Source of the DNA: Triatoma infestans
Taxonomy: Eukaryota > Arthropoda > Insecta > Hemiptera > Reduviidae
DNA length: 64,000 nt
Assembly (NCBI GenBank): GCA_011037195.1
Contig: JAAEAF010000658.1
Location: 124,001 to 188,000 of the forward strand
Direction: 5' to 3'
The notes under the pieces were generated by a model, which worked only from the letters and a program-made list of their open reading frames with translations, was not told the DNA's origin and ran no database searches. Below are positions 1 to 11,324 of the stretch, in pieces. The first letter of the stretch is position 1. Every line of letters begins with the position of its first letter. The position numbers and the translations under genes were made by a program.

Positions 1-339
1 AAAGCTCATTAAAAGTTTATAGGATAAATTGTTTAAATTAAAGACGATCAGGGTCTTGATTTAAATTAATGGTTTTGTGTTTTACGTCAGCCCTTTTGTA
101 ATTTTTCAACAAAATTTTTAGTTAAATATTTAGCAGTTAACAAAATTGTGAGTTTGTAGTTTGTACGATTTGATAATTTTTTATTTTTATTCTTAAACAA
201 ATAAATTAACTTTTTTATTCATTTTTTTTTTTTATGACTTTGGATAAGATAACGTTAAAAGAGGTCGTCTTACAAAAATATAAAAACAACTGGGTTTCTA
301 TTTGAATCGTGTTGTAAAAAAAAAAAAAAAAAAAAAATA

Positions 340-690
340 AATTTCTCTCACTAGCTGATAATAAGAAGAAGTATTGCGATCGTGTTAAATTTTCAGAATA
401 GTGTTTTCCACCGGAAGTACTCCTTTTCAGGTCCTCTGAATCCAAAAAAGTAGGTTTTTAAAAACTGTTAGATATGTGTTTATTTGTGGTCAGCATAACT
501 TCAAAACGTTTTCTTATTAGAATTTGGCTTTTTCCCTCCTTTTTTTATTTTGAAGTCACTAAAACATTATAGGAAGAAAATTTATCAATTATAAATGTGT
601 GTGTTGCAGTGAGACAATGTCGTGTGAGTTGCTTCACACCCAGACAATATTTTTCAGCGTGAATTTTTTGGAGGGAGGAATTTTCTCGAC
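340..690 (+). repeat. HPR repeat, degraded copy
   Basis: This is a degraded copy of the window's main repeat family. It opens with the characteristic words GAAGTATTGCGATCGTGT and CACCGGAAGTA, and closes near 630-650 with a variant of the terminal hairpin (GTGTGAG...TTCACAC). The middle is much shorter than in full copies. An A-run of about 20 bases precedes it. It has no coding capacity. Confidence 0.6.
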
Positions 691-764
691 TGGTTTTTAA
701 AAATAAAAAGTAATCATCAAAAACGTAGTGACTTTAGAAACAATGTATTTCCAGTAAACATACG

Positions 765-830
765 ACATTTTTTACTTTCTTTTACTCCTAGAGTGTGTTG
801 TTATCGTGTCAAATTTTGCAATATAATATT
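765..830 (+). repeat. HPR repeat, 5' end fragment
   Basis: A short fragment that matches the start of the HPR family: TTTACTTTCTTTTACTCC followed by TCGTGTCAAATTTT. Nothing of the interior remains. The region from here to about 1340 is AT-rich with no recognisable feature. Confidence 0.5.
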
Positions 831-1344
831 ATATTTCTTTTTAAATTAGAATATATTTTCAATTATTTGAAATGTATTATTAAAATATATCTGTTCATAA
901 AATATAAATTTATTAGCGTACCAGAATTTCGCAATAACATTTCTATTTAGTTAGAAATTCTAATGATGATAGAATCATAAAATTTGTAATAATAATTCTT
1001 TTGGTATTGATTTTTTTTGGAGAAAAATTTTTTTTTCTTTTAATAAAGAAAGGATTTTCCAAGTTCAATAGTTAGCAAAATTTATACTAGTTTTTAAAAT
1101 TACATGTAAAACAAATGCGTAAAACTGTCGGATGTAAAGTATTATTCATTATCTACGCGCATTGAAACTCAAGAAACGGAAACTAAACTCGAAAGTATAA
1201 GATATGTTAGAAATCACCCGATTATATTTCGTCCTTTGCATTATTTCCGGAAAAATAAAAATCATTTGAGTGTTCCTAATTACTTCTTTTACTTGAAGAA
1301 TGTTAATGTCCCTAAAAGGACACTAACATTGTAAAAAAAAAAAA

Positions 1345-2309
1345 AAAAATCTAGTGTGAAACACTCACACAAATTTCTCTTACTTTAAAATTAATACAAT
1401 TTAATCAAGAAATTGCAACATTACAATGTTTAGTTGGGCTGGCCACATACATGATAATGGTGGGGGTTTTAATTGTAAATCTGAGCTGCCTTATGTGGAG
1501 TGCTCTATGTCAAAACTAAGAAAGCTTGTACAAATTTAATTAAAAATAAAAACTGACGGACCTCCAATTCCTCTCTGAAACCATTTTTTGTCAGAAAATA
1601 TGTTTCAAATAAAAGTGATACGTTTCTATCTATGCAGCAAGCTTTCCACGTTCAAAGAAAATTGTCGTAACTTTTCCGGGAAAATTCAAATAAAAACAGC
1701 TCAAAAACCTATTGTGTAAAATCTTCAAATTTAGAATTCTATCAATGGTTCTGTGTATTAATATTATATGCGTGGTAATACCATATATTATACTGAAATG
1801 GTACTTTAGAGGAAAGCAAAAAGCGAAAATTCAAGTCATAGATATATATATATGTGTGTATGAAAATTAAACAAAATTGTTAAAGCCGTGTTTAGAGAAA
1901 ATTACGAAAAACTTAAAACTGAAATCATTCAGTAAAGTCGCACTTCCGGTTGATGGATTTTGCCCGAAATCTTCGTGTCTGATGTGATGGTAGTACTTGA
2001 AGAGATAAGCTTAGAGAGTCACAGTTACCCACCCCAGAAATCCGCTTTAAATGAATTTTTCGGAAAAAATAAATTCCTTTAAAAAATGACATGCGTTTAT
2101 ATATATATATATATGCGTAGTTTTCAAGTTTAAAAAGAAATATCTTTGGAGCCATTGACGAGAAAATCGCGGATATTTAAACAAAAAAATAGAAAAAGCA
2201 TCTTTGGTGACGGTTTTTGACCGAAATCTTCAGGTATGTGTTATGTAAAAAGAATATAAAGTATGAAGTTAATTTAATGTTTAGTTTTTTGAGATATTTT
2301 TCCATAAAC

Positions 2310-2344
<35 letters not shown>

Positions 2345-2492
2345 ACATCAGACCAATCGCTAAAAAAAGTTTTTCTCGTACTCAGAGTATCTCAAAATAG
2401 TTACTTCCGGTGAAAAAACTATATTTAAAAAAATTTGCCACAATCACAATATTTCCTCTTACAGAATAATAAGGGAAAAGTAAAAATTTCGT
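1345..2492 (-). repeat. HPR repeat, long subfamily copy
   Basis: A nearly complete copy of about 1.15 kb on the minus strand. At the left is the hairpin end (GTGTGAAACACTCACAC) next to an A-run. The interior contains the block with GGCTGGCC and ATGTGGAGTGCTCTATGTC, also seen near 34.0-34.1 kb, then CACTTCCGGTTGATGG at about 1940. The right end has AATATTTCCTCTTAC followed by GTAAAAATT. A (TA)n tract lies near 2097-2114 and a (CA)n tract near 2312-2342. The (CA)n tract sits where every good copy of the family has one. Short ORFs here are chance readings of the repeat. Confidence 0.75.
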
Positions 2493-3590
2493 AAAATAAA
2501 TTTAATTATAAAAATATCAAAGTAATAATAAAATAAATTGAATTTATCATCCACATATACGTATATGCAAATAATAATCTCACTAATTTATTTGTATAAA
2601 TTTTAATATGTATTTTCATGATTTTATATTTATTGAAAGATCAAAAAAAAAAAAAAAAAAAATACGATAAAAAAAAAATAAATGTTTACCTTCAATAAAA
2701 ATTAAATATTCACTGCATTTTATTCATTAAAATGACTGGTAATTTTTCCTGTTTAAATGCAATTTTATCTGTTGGTGACGTTTTATTGAGTTATTGTCTC
2801 ATTATTTCTAAATTTATTAATTATTTTAATCTCAATAAATTTAGCTTTTATAGGAAATTGCGTTTTGATATTATTTACGTGTTATTGTTTGTATGTCTCG
2901 ATTGAAAACTAAGTTCTGGTTATGAAAGTGAACAAAAAGGTCGTATATATTTAATTATTTCGTATATATATTTTTTTTTTATATTATTCTGTATCAAATA
3001 TATGATTTTTTGCGTATACATTTTTTTTTTTACGAGATGTTTAGTCGGCAATGGCCAGAGAAGTTCCTTTTTTTTTTTTAGAAACAAGAATTCTTTATTG
3101 CTCTACGTTAAGGGTACCATTGGTGCCATTCTTGAGGAGAACTTTAGGGTAGGAGAGGAGTGTATATGCTGGGAACGATGATTTTTGTAATATAGGTAAC
3201 GGACTTTCCGTTTTCCTAATAACAGATTCTCAATAATTCACTTTATCCTAACTTTAGATGGAGTTAAGAAAACTGAAGAAAAAAGAAAAAGAAAAGAGAA
3301 ATCAGAAATTTCTTACTGCCGATTGACGGATCGAAATTTTCCCAAACGAGTCAATATTAATATCTAAACACGGAATGTTAAGTTTGAGCTTCATGTTACT
3401 TTTCGTTTATTTTTTTTTTGAAATATTTTTTTTTACAAGTTCGTTTACAATTTTTTTTTCATGTTCAAGATGTCCTCACCTGTTTTCCAGATAGAAATTT
3501 CAATTTCGTAAATTTGATACCTTTAATACTTGCACTTTTCGTATTAAGAGAATTAAAAAAAAAACGATTTTTACATTACTATTTAAAAAA
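2493..3590. other. AT-rich region without genes
   Basis: Low-complexity DNA rich in A/T runs (for example 2642-2660, and T-runs near 2970, 3020 and 3070) with a purine-rich patch at 3260-3310. The stretch 3330-3420 (CGAAATTTTCCC and an ACGGAATGTTAAGTTTGAGC-like word) resembles the HPR interior but is too short to assign. No coding signal was seen. Confidence 0.5.
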
Positions 3591-4423
3591 ATCTGGTGTG
3601 AAACACTCACACAACTTTCTCTTACTCCAGTTCTCAAAATTATAATTGACAAATTTCATAGTTTGTGTACCAAATTTGAATGAAATTCGTCGAAAACTGA
3701 AAAAACTGTTCAGTAAAAGCGCCCTTCCGGTTTACTAATTTTCTTGAAACTGAATTTTAGCCATCTATTTATTTCTAATTAATTATGTTTGGATGATAGA
3801 ATTGTATAATCAACTATGATAGCACTTTAGAGAAAAACATAACCCCACCTCTCCCCTAAAAGTGCCCTTAAAAGAATTTTCCCAAAGAAATGTTTTAAAT
3901 AAAAGATGTAGATCCTTGCATGTTTAATTTATATATGAAGCTTCAAAAAAATCGTCGAAGCCATTTTTGAGGAAATTGCGAAAATGAGAATAAATCATTT
4001 AATAAAGTGGTAAAGTAAACGCACTTCCGGTTATCCAATTTTTTTCAAACTCGGAATTTCAACAACATATTTCTAATTTAACATTATTTAGATGACAGAA
4101 CTGTCTAATAAACTGAAATAGCACTTTACATGGAAACCTAACTCCACCCCTCCCCCAAAAGTTCCCTTCATTGCATTTTCCCGGAGAAATGATTCAAATA
4201 AAAGTTGTAGCTCTTTAAATATATGGTTGATATTACGTGTTTAAAGAAAATCGTCGGAGACATTTTTGAGAAAATCGCAAAATAGTAAAAAATCCAACTA
4301 GTAAAGTGGTACTTCCGGTTGAAGAATTTTGACAGATAACGTAGTGTCAGATCCCATGGTGATACCTAAACGGAATATCAAGTTTCAACTATCTACGGTT
4401 TTTCGTTTCTGAGCTATGCTGTT

Positions 4424-4467
<44 letters not shown>

Positions 4468-4598
4468 GACCATTTGCTAAAAACCACTTTTTTGGACTCA
4501 GGGGACCTCAAAACGGATATTTCCGGTGAAAACTCAATATCGAAATTTGACCGATTGCCAATACTTCCTCTTACTAGGAGTAAGAGAAAGTAAAAAAT
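3591..4598 (-). repeat. HPR repeat, full-length reference copy (3 modules)
   Basis: This is one of the two best copies. The left end has a perfect hairpin GTGTGAAACACTCACAC (3596-3612, 6-bp stem) followed by ACTTTCTCTTACTCC (3614-3628). The right end has a perfect hairpin TCTTACTAGGAGTAAGA (4569-4585, 7-bp stem) overlapping the reverse complement of the same 15-mer (4577-4591). Between them are three modules, each with a TTCCGGTT core at 3723, 4023 and 4311, so the periods are 300 and 288 bp. The last module carries a (CA)n tract (about 4441-4467), then AGACCATTTGCTAAAAA. There is no ORF of note. By structure it may be a non-autonomous DNA element, but no target duplication is clear. Confidence 0.85.
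4441..4467. repeat. (CA)n microsatellite inside HPR
   Basis: A pure CA dinucleotide tract preceded by CATACATACATAC. It lies between GCTGTTCACATA and AGACCATTTGCT. The same flanks surround the CA/GT tract in other HPR copies, so the microsatellite is part of the element. Confidence 0.9.
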
Positions 4599-4599
4599 A

Positions 4600-5890
4600 A
4601 ATAATTGATAACAATAAAACATATAATTCAAGTTTATGGGCTATTTATTTTTACGCTTACTGTTGTTACCTTTTAATCGCCATCAATTTTAAAAAATTTA
4701 AATTTTTCATTATTAAGAAAAAAGTTATTAGTAATAAAAATTTACTTTAACAAGAAAAATGAAGTCAACAAAAGAAAACATTATTACATTTATTATCAAA
4801 AAAAAAAAAAGTACAATAAAAAAAAAAAAAAAAACTGATTTAAGTATTTCATAGTATTTCTTTTTTTCTAAGTGGCTTCATTAAAATTGTTTAGAATTTT
4901 AAAAATTTATTATATAACAGAACTTTTATACTCGACCGATGGTTGTAACTTTGTTTTAAAAAATATTTAACGATGGAAAAGTATTTCCAAGAGAGTTTAT
5001 TTATTTTTTTTAATTAAAATATTTTAATTAAAATTTATTATTTTATCAATTCCTTTATTTTGTATAATTAATAAAAATGTTGCTTGATTATATTTTTTCC
5101 TTAGGTAATGTATTCAATAAATTATTTAAATATTTAATGGAATATATGAATTAATTAATTATAATAACTTAAAGGGAATTTATCATCATCATTGGAAAAA
5201 TTTATTAATTGAAGAATTTATTTTGTTGGTTCCCGTTTGAGGAGGATGTACAGTCTTTGCTCCAATCTGCATGAACCTATTTTGGACTTTATGTTCCAAT
5301 AATACGTTAATTTGAGTGTGTGCCTTTAGCCGACATTTGCGTTCCTAAGAAAGCTGTTATGCGTGCATTTATATATGAAATGGATAAATTATATTCTTTT
5401 CTTATATAATTAAATAAATACCACAAATATATAGGTGAACTGTTGTTGGGTAAAACCAGTATTCATTCTCCAGTCCAGTTTTATTAACGTTAAAGGTGAT
5501 TCCTCTTATCCTCACGGATTAGTCAAGTGGTTAGCACAATCGCCTTTGATATGAGAATTAAGATTCTCATTAAGTACTCTTTAACCTTCGTGACATCTAG
5601 TTTATTCATATTATTCTTATTATTATTATTATTGTTCATCTCTTGGAAGGAACAAACCTTGCTCTTTCTAAAGTCTCTGAATCCATGAAACTACCCAACA
5701 AAAAGAAAAACAATAACAAGTCATTTACCAGGTACAATCCGTCTAAGCAATCCGAATATTACTTTTTCCCCATATTATTCAGGGGAAAGCAGTACTTTTA
5801 AGGACATCCTGTTTTGTAATTAAAGATACTGAATCTATTCTTCTTAGAACCTAATAATGATTATTAAGATGAATGGGCGTTTCATTATTT
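4600..5890. other. AT-rich region, possible SINE head
   Basis: Mostly A/T-rich sequence with A-runs near 4799-4832. A short tRNA-like stretch at about 5517-5570 reads GTCAAGTGGTTAGCACAATC, which resembles a Pol III A box, but no convincing B box follows. It could be a truncated tRNA-derived SINE. No coding signal was seen. Confidence 0.35.
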
Positions 5891-6100
5891 GTAGGGAAGG
5901 GATTAGCTAAGCGTCCACGCTATAGTGCCGTGTTCTAGTCCAGCAGTGTTGTCCTCAGATTTTCTCTTCCTAGGAGACTCTGCAGCTCACTGCAATGAGC
6001 AGTGTTGCCTGTAACGAGAGAACACTGGTTGGAGGCCACCAACCTAGCAATGAAGCCGTCGGGCATACAAAGATTTATCAGGTCACCGGAACTAACCCTA
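5891..6100 (+). repeat. SINE family S3, degenerate copy
   Basis: This resembles the better copies at 40.2, 50.7 and 57.3 kb. It has GGGATTAGCTAAGCG as the A-box side, a damaged B box (GTTCTAGTCCAGCAG), TTTTCTCTTCCTAGGAGAC, then the shared block ending in GAGAGAACACTGGTTGGAGG. The terminal GCGCC...TTAAAT part is altered. It is tRNA-derived in architecture, but the parent tRNA cannot be named. Confidence 0.6.
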
Positions 6101-6427
6101 AAAAAAAAACAAGATCTCTGGCATAAGCGCCATTATGTAGAGGTGTATCCTTAAATATACATTGTCACATGCGGGAACTAGCCCGTAAAAGATACAACAA
6201 CCTTTCACTGTCAGCCTTCTGTTTGAACTTACAATCAATATTTTGCTCTGACGACAACTTACACTGAGATCATCCCTAGGGATGAATGAAGCCAGTGTAG
6301 CTGGAAGTATAGGGTAACATCCTACCGGAGGCTTGGGATCAATGGAGTGGAGAGAGGACGCGCCGAATTTAGTCAACCTATCTGTCTCTAAAATCGAAAA
6401 TGACTTGATATTGCTTTTAATTATCAT

Positions 6428-6660
6428 CACCGTAGTTGACACGAAAGTTTCGGACAAAATTCGGTAAAACCCGGAAGTCCAACTCTATTGAATGATTGTT
6501 TTTGTGTGAGTCAGTTTTTCGCGATTTTCTCAAAAATGGCTCCAACAAATGGCTTCCTTAAAATACGTGTACTATCCAGACAATAAATATTTTTCACTTT
6601 TATTTGAAAATTTTCCTATCCCTGGAAAATGGATAATTGGTGAGTTGTAGGAGCGCTGTC
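6428..6660 (+). repeat. HPR repeat, internal fragment
   Basis: It contains the interior word order of the family: GACACGAAAGTTTCGGACAAAAT, CCCGGAAGTCC, TTTTTCGCGATTTTCTCAAAAATGGCTCC and CACTTTTATTTGAAAA. Both ends are missing. A longer minus-strand ORF across 6098-6457 is a chance reading of SINE plus repeat. Confidence 0.6.
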
Positions 6661-7017
6661 AGTCTTCTGGACTGTTCACATTCATATACTTATGTCAGAG
6701 CAACTAATCTTTTGAGTAAAAATTCCAAATTTAAAATAATTGGTCAATTTTCTAATTGTATTATAACTTACATTTAGAGAAAATCTTGTGAATGCTTCAT
6801 ACCAAGGTATAAAAATCATCATACCAAGGTTTCCATTAAAATCGATTATCTGGAAGTATCTCGTCACGTAGAGTTCTTTCACAGATTTTTGCAATTTGCT
6901 TAATCGGAAACGGCTTCAACATGTTTTAAAATTTAATATATTCACTAGGCTTAAAAATATTTTTCAATTTTTCTTTTAAAGCAAAATAATTTTAAGGAAG
7001 CTTAGAGTCGTGATGTG

Positions 7018-7018
<1 letters not shown>

Positions 7019-7059
<41 letters not shown>
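7019..7059. repeat. Poly(T) tract
   Basis: An uninterrupted run of about 40 T. It may be the A-tail of a minus-strand retroposon, but no body can be identified next to it. Confidence 0.8.
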
Positions 7060-7062
<3 letters not shown>

Positions 7063-7554
7063 ATTATTTCTGTACCTTTTATAGTTTTATTGTCATAATT
7101 TTAAGACGTACAATTTATTTTATAAAATCTTCTTTAATTAAACGATGTTTTAACTCTTTTTATAGGACGTTTCGCTGTTTTTCACTAGGAATCTCCATTA
7201 TAAATATGATTTCTCGTAAAACACTTCTTTATACGATTCTTCCATGAATAAGGTTGATAACCATCTGGCAAATCTTTTTAAGAAATCTATTATAAGAATG
7301 AATATTAAAGGATCATTTCAGGACTTACTTAAAATTGATAAGAAAATGACACTTAAATCAATTTAACGGAGGCAAATAATTAAGTTTCGAGTAACTTAGT
7401 AAGGGCTAACTTTTCACTGTTCATATATCTTTTGTAGCCCTCCTTAGGAAGGAATAGATCTCTTTTTTTTGGGCAGCATTCTGAATGACTGTTCCCTCGG
7501 TTAATTCCAAGTTCAAAAAATGAATTTAAAGAAATAAGTTTAATTGAGTAAGTT

Positions 7555-7735
7555 AAGTAATTGACAGCATCGTCAATCTCTTCTCTAGTCTTTAATGAAA
7601 TATTCAAATCTATTTTTTGCTCTAAATGTTCTTGAAACAATCTCCAATTAAAGGTCCAGGCGTCAGCGTAGGTCTGTAGTTCGTGGTTGTGGGTAGTGTG
7701 TTGAGGACGAGGAGGACTGGAATGTGGTCAGAGGA
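7555..7735 (-). pseudogene. Jockey LINE: end of endonuclease domain and linker (inverted segment)
   Basis: Read on the minus strand, this begins with SSDHIPVLLVLNTLP, which contains the SDH motif near the end of AP-like endonuclease domains. It continues through a linker with QEHLEQKIDLNISLKTREE and EIDDAVNYL, a stretch typical of Jockey pol between endonuclease and RT. One frameshift lies near 7655, because the two parts are in different frames. Reading continues into flanking DNA left of 7555, but those residues are not Jockey-like, which agrees with the proposed target-site boundary. Confidence 0.75.
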
Positions 7736-8500
7736 GAAAGATCCCCACAGGGAAGTACCCTTGCTCCCATTCTTTTCACAATATATACTGCCGATATTCC
7801 AAACAATCTGAACACTTATATCTTTACCTACGCCGATGACACAGCCATCCTTTCCCCACATACCGTTCCTGTCCTAAGCACACATAACCTTCAGCAACAT
7901 TTGCAATCCCTAGAGAAATGGTTTTGCAGATGGAGAATGAAGGTAAACGTCCAAAAATAATAAAAAAATGTAACATTCACTCTAAGACGTGTCATTTGTC
8001 CCCCAGTTCATATGAACCACATCTTATTACCATGTGTTGATACAGTTAAATATCTACGACTCTATATAGACAAACGCCTGACATGGAACCCACATAAAAG
8101 ACTGAAACGAAAGGAAGTAAAAAAGCGTTATAGCCTAATCAAGCGACTATTAGCTTTAAACTAACTTTAAATAACAAAGCACTTATCTAAAATCTATTAA
8201 AACCAATTTGGACTACGGACTCGAGTTATGGGGCTCAAGCGTTCCAAGATACATCGCCTATAAACTCTACAATCCAAAATACTCCGTTATATAACCAACG
8301 CTCCTTTTTACGTTTCTAACCTGCCAATACATTCCGATCTCCAGATTCCAAATACGATACCGCAAATTTCACACCCGTCTCGCACATCATCACAATCCAT
8401 TAATTCACCAACTTTCCTCAGCAACCATTCCAGATAATGCTCCTCGATGACTGAGGCGGCCGTGGCCTTGTGATCTCTTATAAGTGTGGAGTATCACCAC
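7736..8500 (+). pseudogene. Jockey LINE reverse transcriptase, C-terminal part
   Basis: The first ~225 bp read openly and hold two RT motifs: SPQGSTLAPILFTIYTADIP (RT block 4 region) and YADDTAIL (catalytic YADD). A frameshift near 7958 is followed by thumb-like sequence with DTVKYLRLYIDKRLTWNPH, then after another shift LDYGLELWGSSVP. The remainder ends with an LRRPWP-type tail near 8470. Stops and shifts are scattered throughout. The junction at about 7730-7738 falls just before PQGS, so fingers and palm up to that motif are absent. Confidence 0.8.
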
Positions 8501-8649
8501 TGGGTGATTTCTCCATTCCCGTTATTGTGAGTCATCTCATTTACTTGTTGCTGGTTACGCAAGCGTACCCAGTTGTAAATTTTCAAATTAAAAACAAAAG
8601 AAATAAGTTCTTATTTGAAAAAAAAAAAACAAATAAATTGAGTAAGTTT

Positions 8650-11320
8650 ATTGAAAATCAATAAAAATTGCTTGAAAAAATGTTTTAATGAATAAAACAT
8701 AAAAAAAGTATAAGTAAAGTAAAATAAAGTCAATAAAAAAAAAAGAAAAAAAAGAAGATAAATAAGAATGTGGTAGAGAGAAGGGATAGTTATGATGATG
8801 GGTGTTGGGTGGGTGCTATTAGTAGAAATGGTGCCACATCTGCGACTGGGGAATAAGTTATGTCTGTCGGTTAGATAACCTTGGGACCACGGACAGGAAT
8901 CAACTTATATCCTAAACTTCGATCTCACTCTATTTCTTTCTTCCCATACTGCATTCTGGGAAAACAATTTCCTTTTTACCTTTCCAAACACAATCATTCT
9001 AGCTGGTTCATTATCAACACCTTCATTATGTCTTCATATTTCTTCTTCTTCTTTTTTCCCCCCACTACCTCTCTCTTTCTTTCCCTCTATTCTAGTTAAA
9101 TATATTCATTTCAATTTAACTATTTGTATTATAAATTTATTCATTTGTAGAGAGGAGTTTGTGTGTGACAGAGAAAAATTTAGAAGTGGAAAACCTAAAT
9201 TTTATTAAATTTTAACTAAGACCAAAAGTCATTATACATTATTAAATAATCAGGAAGCATTGTGTAATCTTATAAGTATTTTAATAAAATTAAAACATAC
9301 GATACGAACAAAGTGTTGCTAGTGCAGACCTGGCGATATTATTTCTCTAGTTTCTAGGATACTGTATCTTCTTTTTTTTTGTATTTATTTATTTATTTAA
9401 AACTCGTTTTTAACATCTATTAGAGTCTATTTTCCAATTAAATGCAGTTTCATTGGACAGAAACTTGAGTAAATCTTATCGCTACCGAATCACAGTTTAA
9501 CATTCTTGGAGTGTCACCCTTCAGACTTCACACTACTTCTCTGAGAAAGTTGAGTGGAGAAACAGAGTACTCCAAGGACTAGTACAGAACTGATATAGAA
9601 AACGGTAGCGTGGTAGAAATGACAGGCAGAGTGTTGGTGATGATGTTTTCTTGTAGACCATGTGTACAAGACTGAAATGTTGACCAATATATGAGTCTAG
9701 GTAGCCCAGGATAAATAAACATTCTGACTTTTAAGCAAATTTCTTAATTTTAGTATGAGAGCGGCAAGAAGTGAAGGTCGCGCTCTCATTTTATACTTGA
9801 TCACCACCTCTTTGTCCTTCAATTAAATCTGGAATTCATCGTTATTAATTACTGTCTTGTGCATTCTGTAAATGCCCTAGCTTCATAGAAAAGTTTATTC
9901 AGTCATATTTGAGCAAATTTTATTTGTTGATTTCTAATTCATTGTTGTTGAATAAAAAAAATTACAATCGCATTCATTATACATAATTAAATGTTAAACG
10001 TATTGTTTTACGTTCAAGGTCCATCCGGTATGTTCATCTATGTAGAAAAAATATTAGGTCTTTCCGGTCACTGTAAAAGTGATAAAACTGTAAAACTTGG
10101 ATATTTTAGTAAATGAAACACTATTAAAATAGAAATTCTATTAAAACAGCTGTTTGTAGAATTTTTATTTTCAATTTATTTTTTCGCATTCAGTGAATGT
10201 GAAGATTTCTGATCTTTCTAGACTGGTTTAACTGGAAGTGGCAAGCCTACCCACTAGCAGCATCATCAATCTCTCGAGGGTACAACAGCCGTTTATGTCG
10301 ACCTAGTTTATCTGGAATAGTTATACAGGCGTGGAACATTACTTGTACTTTGCCACTTTTTAGTTACATAAGAAATTTCAAGATCTTTATATAGGGCGGG
10401 CTCCCCCCTAGATGGTAGTCAAGTGGCTAGTCCACTCGCCTTAAGTGCGTGAAGTCAGAATGCAATATGTTGGGTCAGAATTAAATACTTTAAATACTAA
10501 TAGCAAAATTAATTAAGTACATATATAACAATTTATTTACAACAGAAGTCTTCTCATAAGGGGACTTAGGAAGTCTGTTTTATCTGATTTTTTTAGAAGG
10601 AGAAAAGTCAGAAAATGAATACAGATAAAAAGAAATATAATATATAATTCAAATAAAATATGGAAACAGATGAAATATATACAAAATTCATTGATATATC
10701 GTCTGTAAGTGATATTAGAATTATATATTGAAGGAATTCATGCATAAGAAAGTCATACATATCACGCACATTTGTCCGGGGCGGGCGCCATTTTGGCTGT
10801 AAGTATGAGAAAAATATCGATGTGCTAAATACTCAATTAATAGAAAATTTCCCACATCGATTTTTCCGTTCGCTAAAAATTTACAGTGCGTAGCGTATTT
10901 ATATTGTTTATGTTTAGAAGCTAAAAATATTTACATTACTATTGAAAAATTAACGCAGAATTTGTAATGGACGATGCTTGAACTTGTTTAAACATGCATA
11001 TACTTCCTCAACAGAACAGCATTATCATGCGAGCAGAGCGCTGCTTCAGCTTGTATTTGAACATGCAGAGACTTGCTTAAATATATATATATTCTCAAGG
11101 GGCGGCAATTTATCTTTTTTTGTCCCTGGCGACGTAACCGCTAAAGCGGGCGCTGTTACAAGTCTCATACTTTGGCCCTGAATTTTGTATATCACTTTCG
11201 ATACTTACATCATTTTTATAGAAATTAACTAGGCGATGGGCACTGCTTAATCAGCCACAAAATTTGTATTGTTTTCGGCCACATAGCTGTCCTCACTCCA
11301 GGTAGCAAAAGAAACGGAAA
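8650..11320. other. Long region without identifiable genes
   Basis: A-rich tract (8690-8770), AT-rich DNA, and a pyrimidine-rich patch at 9040-9100. Near 9510, FNILGVSP can be read, which faintly resembles RT but is too short to assign. A tRNA-like half-site (AGTCAAGTGGCTAGTCCACT) lies at 10416-10435. At 10975-11080 an imperfect direct duplication of roughly 40 bp occurs (CTTGAACTTGTTTAAACATG versus CTTGTATTTGAACATG). No gene was seen. Confidence 0.4.
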
Positions 11321-11324
11321 TTTC

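Larger units (their letters stand above)
7542..8648 (+). mobile_element. Jockey LINE insertion with inverted 5' part and target duplication
   Basis: A 5'-truncated, rearranged Jockey-clade non-LTR retrotransposon. It is bounded by the 13-bp direct repeat AATTGAGTAAGTT at 7542-7554 and 8636-8648, which I read as the target-site duplication. The right copy follows an A-rich tail (about 8618-8635). Inside, 7555-7735 encodes the end of the endonuclease domain on the minus strand, and 7736-8480 encodes the RT and C-terminal part on the plus strand. An inverted 5' segment joined to a forward 3' segment, with the sequence between them missing, is the known signature of twin priming in LINE insertion. 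The element is dead, with several stops and frameshifts. Confidence 0.75.

Noticed and set aside
7380..7541. Extension of the Jockey segment left of 7542
   Set aside because: The frame stays open, but residues no longer resemble Jockey and the 13-bp target duplication places the edge at 7554.
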